A program made the position numbers and the translations under genes. A stretch of 64,000 nucleotides of DNA. Origin: Kitasatospora aureofaciens. Lineage in GTDB: Bacteria > Actinomycetota > Actinomycetes > Streptomycetales > Streptomycetaceae. Below, piece after piece: positions 50,588 through 59,298 of the stretch. Below the pieces are notes generated by a model, which ran no database searches, was not told where the DNA came from, and saw nothing but the letters and a program-made list of their open reading frames with translations. The stretch covers positions 1 to 64,000 of the forward strand of contig NZ_JPRF03000021.1 of NCBI RefSeq assembly GCF_001188955.3, written 5' to 3'. How positions within the stretch are numbered: the first letter of the stretch is position 1; each line of letters opens with the position of its first letter.

Positions 50588-51942
50588 AGTCGCTCGAATC
50601 CGCGGCGCCGCTCCCAGTCGGTCACCGCCCTTTCGTAGGAGGCGAGTTCGGTGCGTCCGGCGTGGGTGTAGTGCCGGACGACGTCCTTGCCGAAGGCTTC
50701 GGTGGCGACGGCGCTGCGTTCGAAGGCGTCGACCGCGTCCCGCAGGGTGGCGGGCACCCGGGGCGCGTCGGAGGCGTAGGCGTTGCCGGTGAACTCCGGC
50801 TGGAGTTCGAGCTGTTGCTCGACGCCGTGCAGTCCGGCGGCGATCAGGGCGGCGACCGCGAGGTAGGGGTTGACGTCGCCGCCCGGGACGCGGTTCTCGA
50901 AGCGCAGCGACGGGCCGTGGCCGACGACGCGCAGGGCGCAGGTGCGGTTGTCGCGGCCCCAGGCGATGGCGGTGGGAGCGAAGCTGCCGGGGACGTAGCG
51001 CTTGTAGGAGTTGACTGTGGGGGCGAACAGCAGGGCGAAATCGGCGAGGCAGGCGAGCTGGCCGGCGAGGAAGTGCTCCATGGTGCGGGAGAAGCCGTGC
51101 GGGCGGTCCCCGGCGAACACCGGGGCGCCCCGCTCGTCGCGCAGGCTCAGGTGGATGTGGCAGGAGTTGCCCTCGCGTTCGTCGTACTTCGCCATGAACG
51201 TGAGGCTGCAGCCCTCCTGGGCGGCGATCTCCTTGGCACCGGTCTTGTAGACGGCGTGGTTGTCGCAGGTGGTGAGGGCGTCGGCGTACTTGAAGGCGAT
51301 CTCGTGCTGGCCGAGGTTGCACTCGCCCTTGGCGGACTCGACGGTCAGGCCGGCGCCGGCCATGCCGTTGCGCAGCCGGCGCAGCAGCGGCTCGATCCGG
51401 CCGGTGCCGAGGATGGAGTAGTCGACGTTGTACTGGTTGGCCGGGGTGAGGCGGGTGTAGTCCTTGTCCCAGGCCTGTTCGTAGCTGTCCCGGAAGACGA
51501 TGAACTCCAGCTCGGTCGCGGCCTGGGCCTGCCAGCCGTAGCCGGCCAGGCGGTCGAGCTGGCGCCGGAGGACCTGCCGCGGGGAGACGGCGACGGGGGT
51601 GCCGTCGTGGTGGACGACGTCGCACTGGACCATGGCGGTGGCGGGGTGCCAGGGGACGGCCCGCAGGGTGGTCAGGTCGGGGCGCAGGGTCAGGTCGCCG
51701 TAGCCGTTGTCCCAGGAGGAGACCTCGTAGCCGTCGACAGTGTTCATGTCGACGTCGACGGCCAGCAGGTAGCCGCAGCCCTCCGCGGCGCCGGTCACGA
51801 CGTCGTCCAGGAAGTAGTCGGCGGCGACGCGCTTGCCCTGGAGGCGCCCCTGCATGTCGGTCATGGCGAGCACGACGGTCTCGACGGACCCGTCGGCGAC
51901 GCGGGTGCGCAGCTCGTCGAGGGTGAGCCGGGGGGTGGTCAT
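50584..51942 (-). CDS. Glutamine synthetase-like gamma-glutamylamine synthetase (GlnA3/GlnA4 type)
   Basis: A 452-residue member of the GS catalytic fold that would ligate glutamate to an amine using ATP. It has the short beta-grasp N-terminus (VVLAMTDMQGRLQGKR), the metal-binding ATELEFIVF, ESAKGECNLGQHEIAF, NSCHIHLSL (GS HxH region) and PTVNSYKRYVPGSFAPTAIAWGRDNRTCALRV, where true glutamine synthetases differ. Streptomyces relatives GlnA3 and GlnA4 glutamylate polyamines and ethanolamine; the operon (permease, hydrolase, ALDH) fits that, but which amine is used cannot be read from the sequence. ATG 51942 overlaps the permease stop by 4 bp. Confidence 0.92.
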   Translation of the reverse strand: MTTPRLTLDELRTRVADGSVETVVLAMTDMQGRLQGKRVAADYFLDDVVTGAAEGCGYLLAVDVDMNTVDGYEVSSWDNGYGDLTLRPDLTTLRAVPWHPATAMVQCDVVHHDGTPVAVSPRQVLRRQLDRLAGYGWQAQAATELEFIVFRDSYEQAWDKDYTRLTPANQYNVDYSILGTGRIEPLLRRLRNGMAGAGLTVESAKGECNLGQHEIAFKYADALTTCDNHAVYKTGAKEIAAQEGCSLTFMAKYDEREGNSCHIHLSLRDERGAPVFAGDRPHGFSRTMEHFLAGQLACLADFALLFAPTVNSYKRYVPGSFAPTAIAWGRDNRTCALRVVGHGPSLRFENRVPGGDVNPYLAVAALIAAGLHGVEQQLELQPEFTGNAYASDAPRVPATLRDAVDAFERSAVATEAFGKDVVRHYTHAGRTELASYERAVTDWERRRGFERL

Positions 51943-53543
51943 CGGGTCTCCGGTTCGGTGTCGGGGGTGGGCTGCGGGCTGCTCACCGGGCCTCCGGTCG
52001 GGAGGCCGGGGCGCGCGGACGGCGTGGTGCTGACGTGCGGCCCGGTGAACCAGCGCCGGGCGGAGACCAGCCACCAGACGCCGGCGAAGCCGCCGACGAC
52101 GACCACGGCGACCGGGGTGTAGTTGAAGCTCTCGGCGGTGATCGGGCTGGCGGTGGGCAGCATGAACAGGACGCTGATCACCGCCGTCCAGGCGACGGCG
52201 ACGACGCCGATCGGCGTGCTCCAGCGGCCCAGGTGCCAGGGGCCGCGCGGGAAGTCCTCGCCCTGGCGCAGCCGCAGGTACACCGGGATGACGTAGGAGA
52301 TGTAGAGGCCGATGACGGAGATCGAGGTCACGGCCGTGTAGGCGGTGTTGTTCCAGAGCGCGGGCAGTCCGAGGAGCAGGGCGCCGCTGGTGGCCAGCCA
52401 GACCGCGTTGGTCGGGGTCTGGGTGCGCGGGGAGATGCGGTGCCAGAGGCGGGAGCCGGGCAGCGCGCCGTCGCGGGAGAAGGCGTAGATCATGCGCGAG
52501 TTGGCGGTGACGGAGGCCATGCCGCAGAAGAACTGGGCGCCGATGACGATGAGCAGCAGGAACTGGGCGCCGCCGGAGCCGATCGCGTCGATGAAGATCT
52601 GCGCGGGCGGGACCTGGGTGGTGCTGTCGAGCGCGCCGTCGTAGTCGCGGATCGCGAAGGTGATGCCGAGCAGCAGGATCCAGCCCGCCACCAGCGAGAC
52701 GGTGATGGCGTTGACGATGCCGCGCGGGCCGGAGCGGGCGGCGTCCTGGGTCTCCTCGGTCATGTGTGCGGAGGCGTCGTAGCCGGTGAGGGTGTACTGG
52801 GCCATCAGCAGGCCGAGCATCGCGACGTAGAACTGGCTGTGGAAGCCGGTCCGGTTGACGAACTCGGTGAAGACGGAGGAGGCGGAGGCGTGCCGCTCGG
52901 GCAGCAGCGCGAGGGCGCCGACAATGATCGCGACGCCGGCCAGGTGCCACCACACGGAGACGCTGTTGAGGACGGCGACCAGGCGCACCCCGAAGGTGTT
53001 GAGCAGGCCGTGCACCAGCAGGATGACCGCGAAGATCTCCATGGTGTGGGCGGGGGTGGCCGCCAGGCCGTAGCGCAGTTCGAGGAACGCGTTGGTGAAG
53101 AAGGCGGCGCCGTAGTCGACGCTGGCGGTCACCGCGACCTGGCCGAGGAAGTTGAACCAGCCGGTGAACCAGCTCCAGGCCGGGCCGCGGGTGCGGGTCA
53201 GCTTGGCGGACCAGTAGTAGAGCCCGCCGGCCGTCGGGTAGCTGGAGCAGATCTCGGCCATCGCGAGGCCGACGCAGAGCGTCAGCAGACCGACCACCGG
53301 CCAGCCCCAGATGATCAGGGCGGGGCCGCCGGTCTTCATCCCCGTCCCGTAGAGGGTCAGGCAGCCGGACAGGATCGAGACGATGGAGAAGGAGACGGCG
53401 AAGTTGGAGAAGCCCGACATCGAGCGGGCCAGCTCCTGGGTGTAGCCCAGCTCGCGGAGGCGTTGTTCGTCGGCGGAAACGGGGGAAGAGTCCACCGGAA
53501 ACACGGCGGGGCCAAGGTGGTCGGGTGAGCGTGCGTCGGTCAT
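51939..53543 (-). CDS. APC-superfamily amino acid/amine permease
   Basis: A 534-residue integral membrane protein with about 12 hydrophobic segments. It starts MTDARSPDHLG, followed by ELARSMSGFSNFAVSFSIVSILSG, GGPALIIWGWPVVG, AEICSSYPTAGGLYYWSAKL and TGYDASAHMTEETQDAARSGPRGI, all typical of the amino acid/GABA/choline (AcT) branch. The C-terminal tail is Pro/Thr-rich. It is first in the five-gene operon and most likely imports the amine that the synthetase uses. An operator-like palindrome lies about 95 bp upstream. Confidence 0.92.
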   Translation of the reverse strand: MTDARSPDHLGPAVFPVDSSPVSADEQRLRELGYTQELARSMSGFSNFAVSFSIVSILSGCLTLYGTGMKTGGPALIIWGWPVVGLLTLCVGLAMAEICSSYPTAGGLYYWSAKLTRTRGPAWSWFTGWFNFLGQVAVTASVDYGAAFFTNAFLELRYGLAATPAHTMEIFAVILLVHGLLNTFGVRLVAVLNSVSVWWHLAGVAIIVGALALLPERHASASSVFTEFVNRTGFHSQFYVAMLGLLMAQYTLTGYDASAHMTEETQDAARSGPRGIVNAITVSLVAGWILLLGITFAIRDYDGALDSTTQVPPAQIFIDAIGSGGAQFLLLIVIGAQFFCGMASVTANSRMIYAFSRDGALPGSRLWHRISPRTQTPTNAVWLATSGALLLGLPALWNNTAYTAVTSISVIGLYISYVIPVYLRLRQGEDFPRGPWHLGRWSTPIGVVAVAWTAVISVLFMLPTASPITAESFNYTPVAVVVVGGFAGVWWLVSARRWFTGPHVSTTPSARPGLPTGGPVSSPQPTPDTEPETR

Positions 53544-53636
53544 GGGCACCCCTGGGGGTTGAGGGTGTGCCGGGTGCACGCGGCCACGACGGCGTGGCGC
53601 ACCCGCCCCGGCGGGTTCGACGGTCTGACGGCTCGT

Positions 53637-53660
53637 CAATGGTCTGAAGTCGGACCATTG
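53637..53660. promoter_or_regulatory. FadR/GntR-type operator
   Basis: CAATGGTC and GACCATTG are perfect 8-bp arms with an 8-bp spacer, centred between the permease start (53543) and the divergent GntR gene (53756). The TGGTC-N-GACCA form fits FadR-subfamily sites. Confidence 0.8.
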
Positions 53661-53755
53661 GGTGGGTGAGCAGCATCGTTCCGGCTGGACGGCGGCCGCG
53701 TCAAGGGTGGGACGGGAACGAGTGCGTGGGATCCGTTCGCAGGTACGATTCCGGC

Positions 53756-54505
53756 GTGGACGTGGACGTGACGCGTGAGCAGGCACGGCTCGACTGGGAG
53801 ACCGGGACGATCTTCCGCCCGATCCGTACCGGCAACGCCTTCGAGGAGACCGTCGAGCGGCTGCTCCAGGCGATCAAGCTCGGCGTCTTCGGCCCCGGCG
53901 ACCGGCTGCCCGCCGAACGCGACCTCGCCGCCCGGCTCGGTGTCAGCCGCGAGACCCTGCGCGAGGCGCTGCGCACGCTCCAGCAGGCCGACTGCGTCGC
54001 CCCCCGCCGCGGCCGCTACGGCGGAACCTTCGTCACCTACCGGATGCCCGAACCGGACGTGGCCGACCTGCGCCGCGCCGCCCGCGACCTCGGCGGCGCC
54101 CTGGAGGACGCGCTGACCTACCGGCAGGTCCTGGAGGTCGGGGCCGCCGAGGCCGCCGCCCGGCGCCCCCTCTCCCCCGAGCAGCGCGCTCACTTGGAGG
54201 ACCGGCTGACCGAACTGGACGCAGCCCCGGCCGAGCAGTACCGCCAGCTCGACTCTCGCTTCCACCTCGCCATCGGCGAGCTCACCGGCTCCCCCTCCCT
54301 CGCCGCGGCCATCGCCGAGGCCAGAATGCGCCTCAACGACCTGCTCAACGCGATCCCCATGCTGGACCGCAACATCGAGCACGCCGCCGAGCAGCACCGG
54401 GCGATGGTCCGGGCGATCCTCGACGGCGACGGCGACGCCGCCCGGCGCGCCACCGAGGAACACCTCGCCGCGACGGCCTCGCTGCTGCGGGGGTTCCTGG
54501 CCTGA
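53756..54505 (+). CDS. FadR-subfamily GntR regulator of the amine-catabolic operon
   Basis: A 249-residue regulator. The winged HTH includes FEETVERLLQAIKLGVFGPGDRLPAERDLAARLGVSRETLREALRTLQQADCV (about residues 22-75); the C-terminal all-helical FCD domain has the metal/ligand residues in EVGAAEAAARR, SRFHLAIGELTG and EHAAEQHRAMV. GTG 53756 fits the family. It is divergent from the permease and shares the palindrome at 53637; it likely senses a gamma-glutamyl amine or an aldehyde/acid product. Confidence 0.9.
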   Translation: MDVDVTREQARLDWETGTIFRPIRTGNAFEETVERLLQAIKLGVFGPGDRLPAERDLAARLGVSRETLREALRTLQQADCVAPRRGRYGGTFVTYRMPEPDVADLRRAARDLGGALEDALTYRQVLEVGAAEAAARRPLSPEQRAHLEDRLTELDAAPAEQYRQLDSRFHLAIGELTGSPSLAAAIAEARMRLNDLLNAIPMLDRNIEHAAEQHRAMVRAILDGDGDAARRATEEHLAATASLLRGFLA

Positions 54506-54771
54506 CGGCCTCGCTGCCGCGGTGGCTCCTGGCCCGACGGCCACCAAGGCGCCCGTCGGCCGTTCCCCGCCGGCAACCGGGAGCAGCTGCCCGGCCCGGC
54601 CGGAGCGGGCCACGCGACGGCGCCGGCGCCGCCGACGGGTTGAACGCGATCGGACACCTGGTCCGACCGTTCCCGGGGATCGGCATCTCGACTTCCCGCG
54701 CGGCCGCAGTCCAGGCGGACCATCACTAGCATCGTGGTGAAACCAGTCTCGAAATGAAATCACGAGGTGCC

Positions 54772-55236
54772 ATGACGAACGACTCGAAACCCGTCGCTTT
54801 CCAGCACGGCCAGGCGTTCCTCGCGACGATCTCGGAGCGCTGGAACTACCAGATCCTGCGCGAGGTCTTCTTCGGCACCGCGCGGTTCGGCGAACTCAAG
54901 CGGGCGCTGGGCATCTCGGCGAACATCCTGACCACGCGCCTGAACGCCCTGACCGAGCTGGGCCTGCTCACGCGGCGGCCCTACCGCGAGGACAAGCAGT
55001 GGTTCGAGTACGAGCTCTCGGACACCGCTCGCGAGCTGGTCGTGCCGGCGATCGTGGCGATCACCCGCTGGGCCGAGGAGCGCGGGCCGGATGCGCAGGC
55101 CGCCGGCGCCGGCCCGCGTCGGCCGCTGCTGCACACCGTGTGCGGCCAGGAGACCGAGCCCTACCTGGCGTGCGGTGTCTGCCATCAGCCGATCCAGGCG
55201 TCGAACCTGGTCCCACTGGTTGCAGACGAGAACTAG
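54772..55236 (+). CDS. HxlR-family transcriptional regulator
   Basis: A 154-residue MarR-like winged-helix regulator: ERWNYQILREVFFGTARFGELKRALGISANILTTRLNALTELGLLTRRPY is the HxlR core (about residues 20-75). The C-terminal tail has ACGVCHQPIQ and another Cys (VCGQ), a likely zinc or redox knuckle. ATG 54772 follows ACGAGG at good spacing. It is first in a co-oriented group with a hydrolase (58 bp later) and a SnoaL-like protein. HxlR proteins often sense reactive electrophiles. Confidence 0.88.
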   Translation: MTNDSKPVAFQHGQAFLATISERWNYQILREVFFGTARFGELKRALGISANILTTRLNALTELGLLTRRPYREDKQWFEYELSDTARELVVPAIVAITRWAEERGPDAQAAGAGPRRPLLHTVCGQETEPYLACGVCHQPIQASNLVPLVADEN

Positions 55237-55294
55237 TGGCAATACGCTTCCAGTAAGGGGCCGGGGAACGACCCCCATAGCGGGAGGAAACGTC

Positions 55295-56167
55295 ATGACC
55301 ACGACCTGGCTCGACGGCGTTACCGAGCGGCTCGTCCCCACCTCGCTCGGGTTGATCAACGTGCGCGAGGGCGGCAAGGCGGACGGCCCGGCCCTGATCT
55401 TCTGGCCGAGCCTGATGATGGACGGCACCATGTGGCGCCATCAGTACGAGCACTTCTCCCCCACCCACCGCGTGGTGCTCGTCGACAGCCCCGGACACGG
55501 CAAGTCCGACGCCCTGCGCCGGATCATCGACCTCGAGCAGTGCGCCGACGCGCTGGTCGAGGTCCAGGACGCCCTCGGCATCGACAAGGCGGTGCTGATC
55601 GGCAACAGCTGGGGCGGCATGCTCGCCGGCGTCTTCCCCGCCTACCACCCGGACCGCTCGGCCGGGACGGTCGGCATCAACTGCACGGCCTCGCTCCCCA
55701 CGACCTTCGAGAGCATCTGGGCCACCGCGCTGGCCGGCTACCTGTCGCTGAACTCGAAGATGCCGCAACTGGCCCTGAAGGCGGCCCGCGGCGCGTTCGC
55801 CGGGCCGACGGCCGAGGCCGAACGCCCCGAGTTCCTCGAGTTCCTGGAGTTCGTGCTCACCAACGACCCCAAGTCGGTCGCCTGGGCGCTGCGCAGCATC
55901 CTGATCGGCCGCCGCGACGAACACCGCCTGCTCGCCACGATCAAGGACGTGCCCGTCCTCGTGATCGCCGGCGAGGAGGACAGCCAGTTCCCCGTGCACG
56001 CCGTGCGCCGGATGGCCGACGCGATCCCCACCGCCACCTTCAAAGTGCTGCTGCGCACCGGCCACCTGGCCGCTCGCGAGAACCCGCAGGCGGTCAACGC
56101 CGAGATCGACGCCTTCCTCGCCGAGCTGCCCGCGCCGCCCGCGCCGCCCGCGCTGGAAAGGATCTGA
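55295..56167 (+). CDS. Alpha/beta-hydrolase
   Basis: A 290-residue hydrolase. ATG 55295 follows GGGAGGAAACG. The oxyanion strand FWPSLMMDGTMW, nucleophile GNSWGG, acid EEDSQFP and His in RTGHLA give the triad. It is cotranscribed with the HxlR gene upstream and the SnoaL-like protein 5 bp downstream. Substrate unknown; a lactone or ester hydrolase is possible. Confidence 0.88.
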   Translation: MTTTWLDGVTERLVPTSLGLINVREGGKADGPALIFWPSLMMDGTMWRHQYEHFSPTHRVVLVDSPGHGKSDALRRIIDLEQCADALVEVQDALGIDKAVLIGNSWGGMLAGVFPAYHPDRSAGTVGINCTASLPTTFESIWATALAGYLSLNSKMPQLALKAARGAFAGPTAEAERPEFLEFLEFVLTNDPKSVAWALRSILIGRRDEHRLLATIKDVPVLVIAGEEDSQFPVHAVRRMADAIPTATFKVLLRTGHLAARENPQAVNAEIDAFLAELPAPPAPPALERI

Positions 56168-56172
56168 CGAGC

Positions 56173-56580
56173 ATGACCGCCACCATCACCGGCCACGGCG
56201 GAGCCCCCGCCTGGATCAACGACTTCCTGCACGAGATCGACACCCTCGAGTTCGCGACCGCGTTCGCCACTCACCTCGACCAGGACACCGAGATGATCTT
56301 CGGCACGGCCCGCGTGCACGGAGTCGAGGCCATCAAGGACTTCTTCGTGAAGATCGACGCCCCGCTCGTCACCACGCACGAGGTGATCGAGACGTGGACC
56401 GTCGGCGACGTGCTGATCCTTCGGGGCGAGGCGACCGTCGCCAAGAAGACCGAGCCCGACACCGTCGTGTGCGCCCCATTCACGCACATCTTCCACCTCG
56501 ACCGGAGCGACGATGCGGCACCGCGGATCCGCAGCCTGCACATCACGGCGGGGCCCGTCGACACCGACGCCCTGCTCTGA
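56173..56580 (+). CDS. SnoaL/NTF2-like protein
   Basis: A 135-residue single cone-shaped alpha+beta domain: FLHEIDTLEFATAFATHLDQDTEMIFGTARVHGVEAIKDFFVKIDAP is the usual start and HITAGPVD the end. It starts 5 bp after the hydrolase stop. Such proteins act as isomerases, cyclases or ligand binders; no catalytic residues can be assigned here. Confidence 0.82.
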   Translation: MTATITGHGGAPAWINDFLHEIDTLEFATAFATHLDQDTEMIFGTARVHGVEAIKDFFVKIDAPLVTTHEVIETWTVGDVLILRGEATVAKKTEPDTVVCAPFTHIFHLDRSDDAAPRIRSLHITAGPVDTDALL

Positions 56581-56787
56581 GCATCCCGTGGGCCGACGAC
56601 CGGCCCACCCGGCGCGACGCCGGCCCACCGCGCAGCCGGCCCGGTCGCCCGCGGTACCCGGGCCGGGGCGACCCCGCTGCGCACCGCTCGTCCGCGGAGT
56701 CTGCACCCGTTCGGGTGCCGCATGAGGGCGCCGACCGTACGTCGCGGAGCGAGTAGTCTCGCAGCAGACGAGAAGGGGAGTGACACC

Positions 56788-57138
56788 ATGAGTCAGCCCG
56801 TGCACGACGGAGTCGAGCTGATCCCCCGGCCCGAGCAGAGCCCGGCCGCGCTCAAGGCCGCCCTGGCCGTCGTCGCCGCGGACCGCCTCCCCGAGATGAT
56901 CGACGGGCAGACGAGGGCGATGGCCGAGGCCATCACCACCGGCAGCGTCCAGCCGATCCGGGCCTTCGTCGCGCACTGGGCCACCGTCGTGGAGATCGAG
57001 CGGCACCCGGCCACCGCGCAGGTCTACCACCGGGCGAACTACCTCGCCAACCACGCCGGCACCGCCCAGGAGTGCCGCGAGCACGCCGCTGTCGTCGCCG
57101 AGCTCTACCGCGCCGCCTACGCGGCGGTGAATACGTGA
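56788..57138 (+). CDS. Small DUF6247-like protein, putative antitoxin
   Basis: A 116-residue helical protein: IPRPEQSPAALKAALAVVAADRLPEMIDGQTRAMAEAITTGSVQPIRAFVAHWATVVEIER resembles actinobacterial DUF6247 proteins. AAGGGGAG precedes ATG 56788. Its stop overlaps the start of the next small gene (GTGA), a coupling common in toxin-antitoxin pairs. The family's role is not established, so antitoxin is inference. Confidence 0.7.
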   Translation: MSQPVHDGVELIPRPEQSPAALKAALAVVAADRLPEMIDGQTRAMAEAITTGSVQPIRAFVAHWATVVEIERHPATAQVYHRANYLANHAGTAQECREHAAVVAELYRAAYAAVNT

Positions 57139-57389
57139 CCTGGAGCTGGGAGTACCTTCCCAGCGAGCAGCACGTCACCGCCGGATGCCCGGCCGGTTTC
57201 CTCACCGCGGTCGAGGAGCGGGCCGCCGAACTCGTCCGTGCCGCCGAGGTGCTCTACCTGGACGGCACCTCCTACCAGGGCAGCGGCGAGCCGATGCGCC
57301 ACCTCGATGTCGCCGGCGGCCTGCTCGCCTACTACGTCGTCCCGCGTCTGGAACTCGTGGTGGTCTGCCAGCTCACGCCACCCGTGTGA
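57135..57389 (+). CDS. Small RelE/ParE-like protein, putative toxin
   Basis: An 84-residue protein starting at GTG 57135 inside the stop of the preceding gene. VTWSWEYLPSEQHVTAG, then a helical AVEERAAELVRAAEVLY and an ending strand AYYVVPRLELVVVCQLTPP look like the compact RelE/ParE fold of streptomycete small proteins. Active-site residues cannot be judged by eye. Confidence 0.6.
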   Translation: MTWSWEYLPSEQHVTAGCPAGFLTAVEERAAELVRAAEVLYLDGTSYQGSGEPMRHLDVAGGLLAYYVVPRLELVVVCQLTPPV

Positions 57390-57801
57390 CCTGGCTGGCC
57401 CTGCCGCGCCGCGCCGGCGGAGTGGCAGGGGCCCCGCGCTCGTCGACCTGGGGACCTCGCCACCGGCGTACGGCGCCCCTCCCCGACACCAGGCGGCCCG
57501 GGACCGGTCGGTCAGGACACCCTGCCCTCCGACCTGCTGGCCGCTGGGTCGGTCGTCGGGGATCCGTATCATCGCGGCCGGTGGCGCCCTCCCCGACACC
57601 CGACAGGGCCGGGGTCGGCCCGCCGGTACCGCTACGGGCGACGCGGTACCGGAGACCTCCTGCGCGCCCAACGCCCGACGGAAGCCGGGCCTTCGGTCGC
57701 TTCGGTCGCTTCGGTCGCTGTCCCCGCAGCCACGGGTGCGGCCCGGGCCCTCTACGCGCGGCTCACGCGTGTTCGGGGCGTGTCCGACGCCGCCCTCCGG
57801 C
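57390..57801. other. Intergenic region with short tandem repeats
   Basis: About 410 bp without a gene. It contains three tandem copies of CTTCGGTCG at 57691-57717 and an imperfect direct repeat of GCGCC(C)CTCCCCGACACC near 57473 and 57580. Confidence 0.5.
57691..57717 (+). repeat. Three tandem 9-bp repeats (CTTCGGTCG)
   Basis: Exact copies in noncoding DNA; no known role. Confidence 0.85.
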
Positions 57802-58533
57802 CTACCCCCGTGTCGATTGGGTGGTGGACAGTTCGAGAGGGACGCAGGTCCAGGTGAAGGACGCGGCGGCTTCCGGTGCTTCGAAGATCGCGTCGTAGCT
57901 GGAGAACCGGTCCCCGCCGGTCGAGGTGCCGTGGAGGAGCCGGCTGGGCGTGAAGTCGGCGGCCAGCGGCCCGGAGCGGCCCCCGCTCCGGTACGGCGAG
58001 AGCTCCCACCCCGGCGCCGCGAGCGCGTCCGGCACGCTCGGGTTGGCCTCCAGGTGGGTGAAGACCAGCGAGGGAGTCCGGAGAAGCCCGCAGTGCCACA
58101 CGTGGGCGGGCTCCGGTCCGGTCCCCCGCAGCGCCCCAGGTGTGGCGAGCCAGGACAGGGCCCCGTGCCCGGCCGACGGCAGTGTACGCAGGTCGACGGT
58201 CCGCACCCGGGGAAGATCGCGGTGCTGCACGACCATCAGCATCCGGGTCGGGTCGGGCACCGGACCGAAGCTGCAGGCGATGAAGTGGACGCCGTGGTCC
58301 GGGGCGGCCATGGCCCGCGGAAGCGCGAGCACGGCGTGCCGGGTACCGGGCTCGGTCAGGTAGACGGTCCACGACGGCACCGACTCCTCGCGCGCCGGCG
58401 GACTCGGACACTCGAGGACCAGAACGGTGAACAACCCCGACGGCGTGTCGAGGACGCCCCCATGGGACAGCCGCTTCCCGGGCTCCTCCAGGAGCGTCTC
58501 GGGAGGACGGATCACTACAGGCCGATCGGTCAT
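57802..58533 (-). CDS. Hypothetical protein, 243 aa
   Basis: No family recognised. The protein starts MTDRPVVIRPPETLLEEPGKRLSHGG and is beta-rich with SGLFTVLVLECP, SWTVYLTEPGTRHAVLALP and MLMVVQHRDLPRVRTVDL; it has no signal peptide or transmembrane span. The ending DRFSSYDAIFEAPEAAASFTWTCVPLELS suggests a small beta domain. Codon use is normal for the window. It stands alone next to a decayed region. Confidence 0.65.
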   Translation of the reverse strand: MTDRPVVIRPPETLLEEPGKRLSHGGVLDTPSGLFTVLVLECPSPPAREESVPSWTVYLTEPGTRHAVLALPRAMAAPDHGVHFIACSFGPVPDPTRMLMVVQHRDLPRVRTVDLRTLPSAGHGALSWLATPGALRGTGPEPAHVWHCGLLRTPSLVFTHLEANPSVPDALAAPGWELSPYRSGGRSGPLAADFTPSRLLHGTSTGGDRFSSYDAIFEAPEAAASFTWTCVPLELSTTQSTRG

Positions 58534-58593
58534 CCTGCGACCGTAGAGGACGGGTCGCAGCGGCGCGCGCAGCCGCTCCGGCCCGTCAGCCGG
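58534..58593. other. Start of decayed zone
   Basis: From here to 61515 there is no intact chromosomal gene except fragments and an insertion element. The zone includes a hydrolase remnant, CRISPR repeats, an IS110-like element and an amidohydrolase remnant. Confidence 0.5.
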
Positions 58594-58761
58594 TCAGGCG
58601 CAGGGCAGCTCGGAAACCTCGGACACGCCGGTCTCGCGTCCGTCCGACTGGACATGGCCGTTGATGAAGGCGGCGACCTGGTCGAGGGCCTGCGCCGCCT
58701 CGTCGACGAGCGGGGCGAAGCCCTGAAAGACGTGCGGCGCTCCGGGGAAGGTCCGCAGGGT
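58594..58761 (-). pseudogene. C-terminal remnant of an alpha/beta-hydrolase (esterase/lipase type)
   Basis: Translation gives TLRTFPGAPHVFQGFAP...AAQALDQVAAFI, the His-containing end of acetyl-esterase-like hydrolases (xxGxxHVFQ), and stops at 58594. The same frame is closed by TGA immediately upstream (near 58770), so only the last about 55 residues remain. Confidence 0.7.
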
Positions 58762-58966
58762 GGGTGGTCATGGTGCCGCCGGACCGGGTGACGTCCGTCC
58801 ACGGGGACAGGACGCTCGCGGACGCCGAACATCCCCTCGAAGACGCGGCGCCGGCGTTCGCGGTTGTGCCGGATCGCGGCAGCTGTCACCGCACACCATG
58901 CCCTCCCCCGGCCGGAACCGTTGACAGTGCCACGACGGGCTCCTAGAGCCGATCACGCTCCCGGCC

Positions 58967-59198
58967 GTCGGACCCGCGCTCGCGGGGATGGCTCCGCCGG
59001 CAGCAGCGCCTCGGCCCACTACTCGGTCTCGGCCCCGCACCTGGGGGGCATGCATTCGTACTGAATGGGATGGGCGGACTCTGAGCGAATCACAGCAGGT
59101 CAGGAAGTGTCGGCCCCGCATGCGCGGGGATAGCTCCTGGCGTTGAACCAGATCGTCGCGCCGGTCATCGTCGGCCCCGCATGCGCGGGGATAGCTCC
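58967..59198. CRISPR. Orphan type I-E-like CRISPR mini-array, two intact and two decayed repeats
   Basis: Two identical 29-bp repeats beginning GTCGGCCCCGCATGCGCGGG and ending GATAGCTCC lie at 59109-59137 and 59170-59198, with one 32-bp spacer (59138-59169), the 61-bp period of type I-E. A third copy at 58967-58995 has several changes, and a fourth at 59028-59056 is badly decayed; these two are again 61 bp apart. The repeats fit the streptomycete I-E form (CCCCGC...GCGGGGAT stem). No cas gene or leader is seen. An insertion element begins 19 bp after the last repeat and probably cut the array. Confidence 0.85.
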
Positions 59199-59298
59199 AC
59201 GGTTTGACCTGACCCTATGAGGGCCGGGCCCCCTTCCGTGCTCAGCCCGGCGGTGCTTATCGTCCGGGTACACACGAGCTCGGGAAGGAGGCCCGGCA

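Noticed and set aside
57691..57717. Tandem 9-mers as a CRISPR or attachment site
   Set aside because: Units are too short, have no spacers, and no integrase or tRNA is near.
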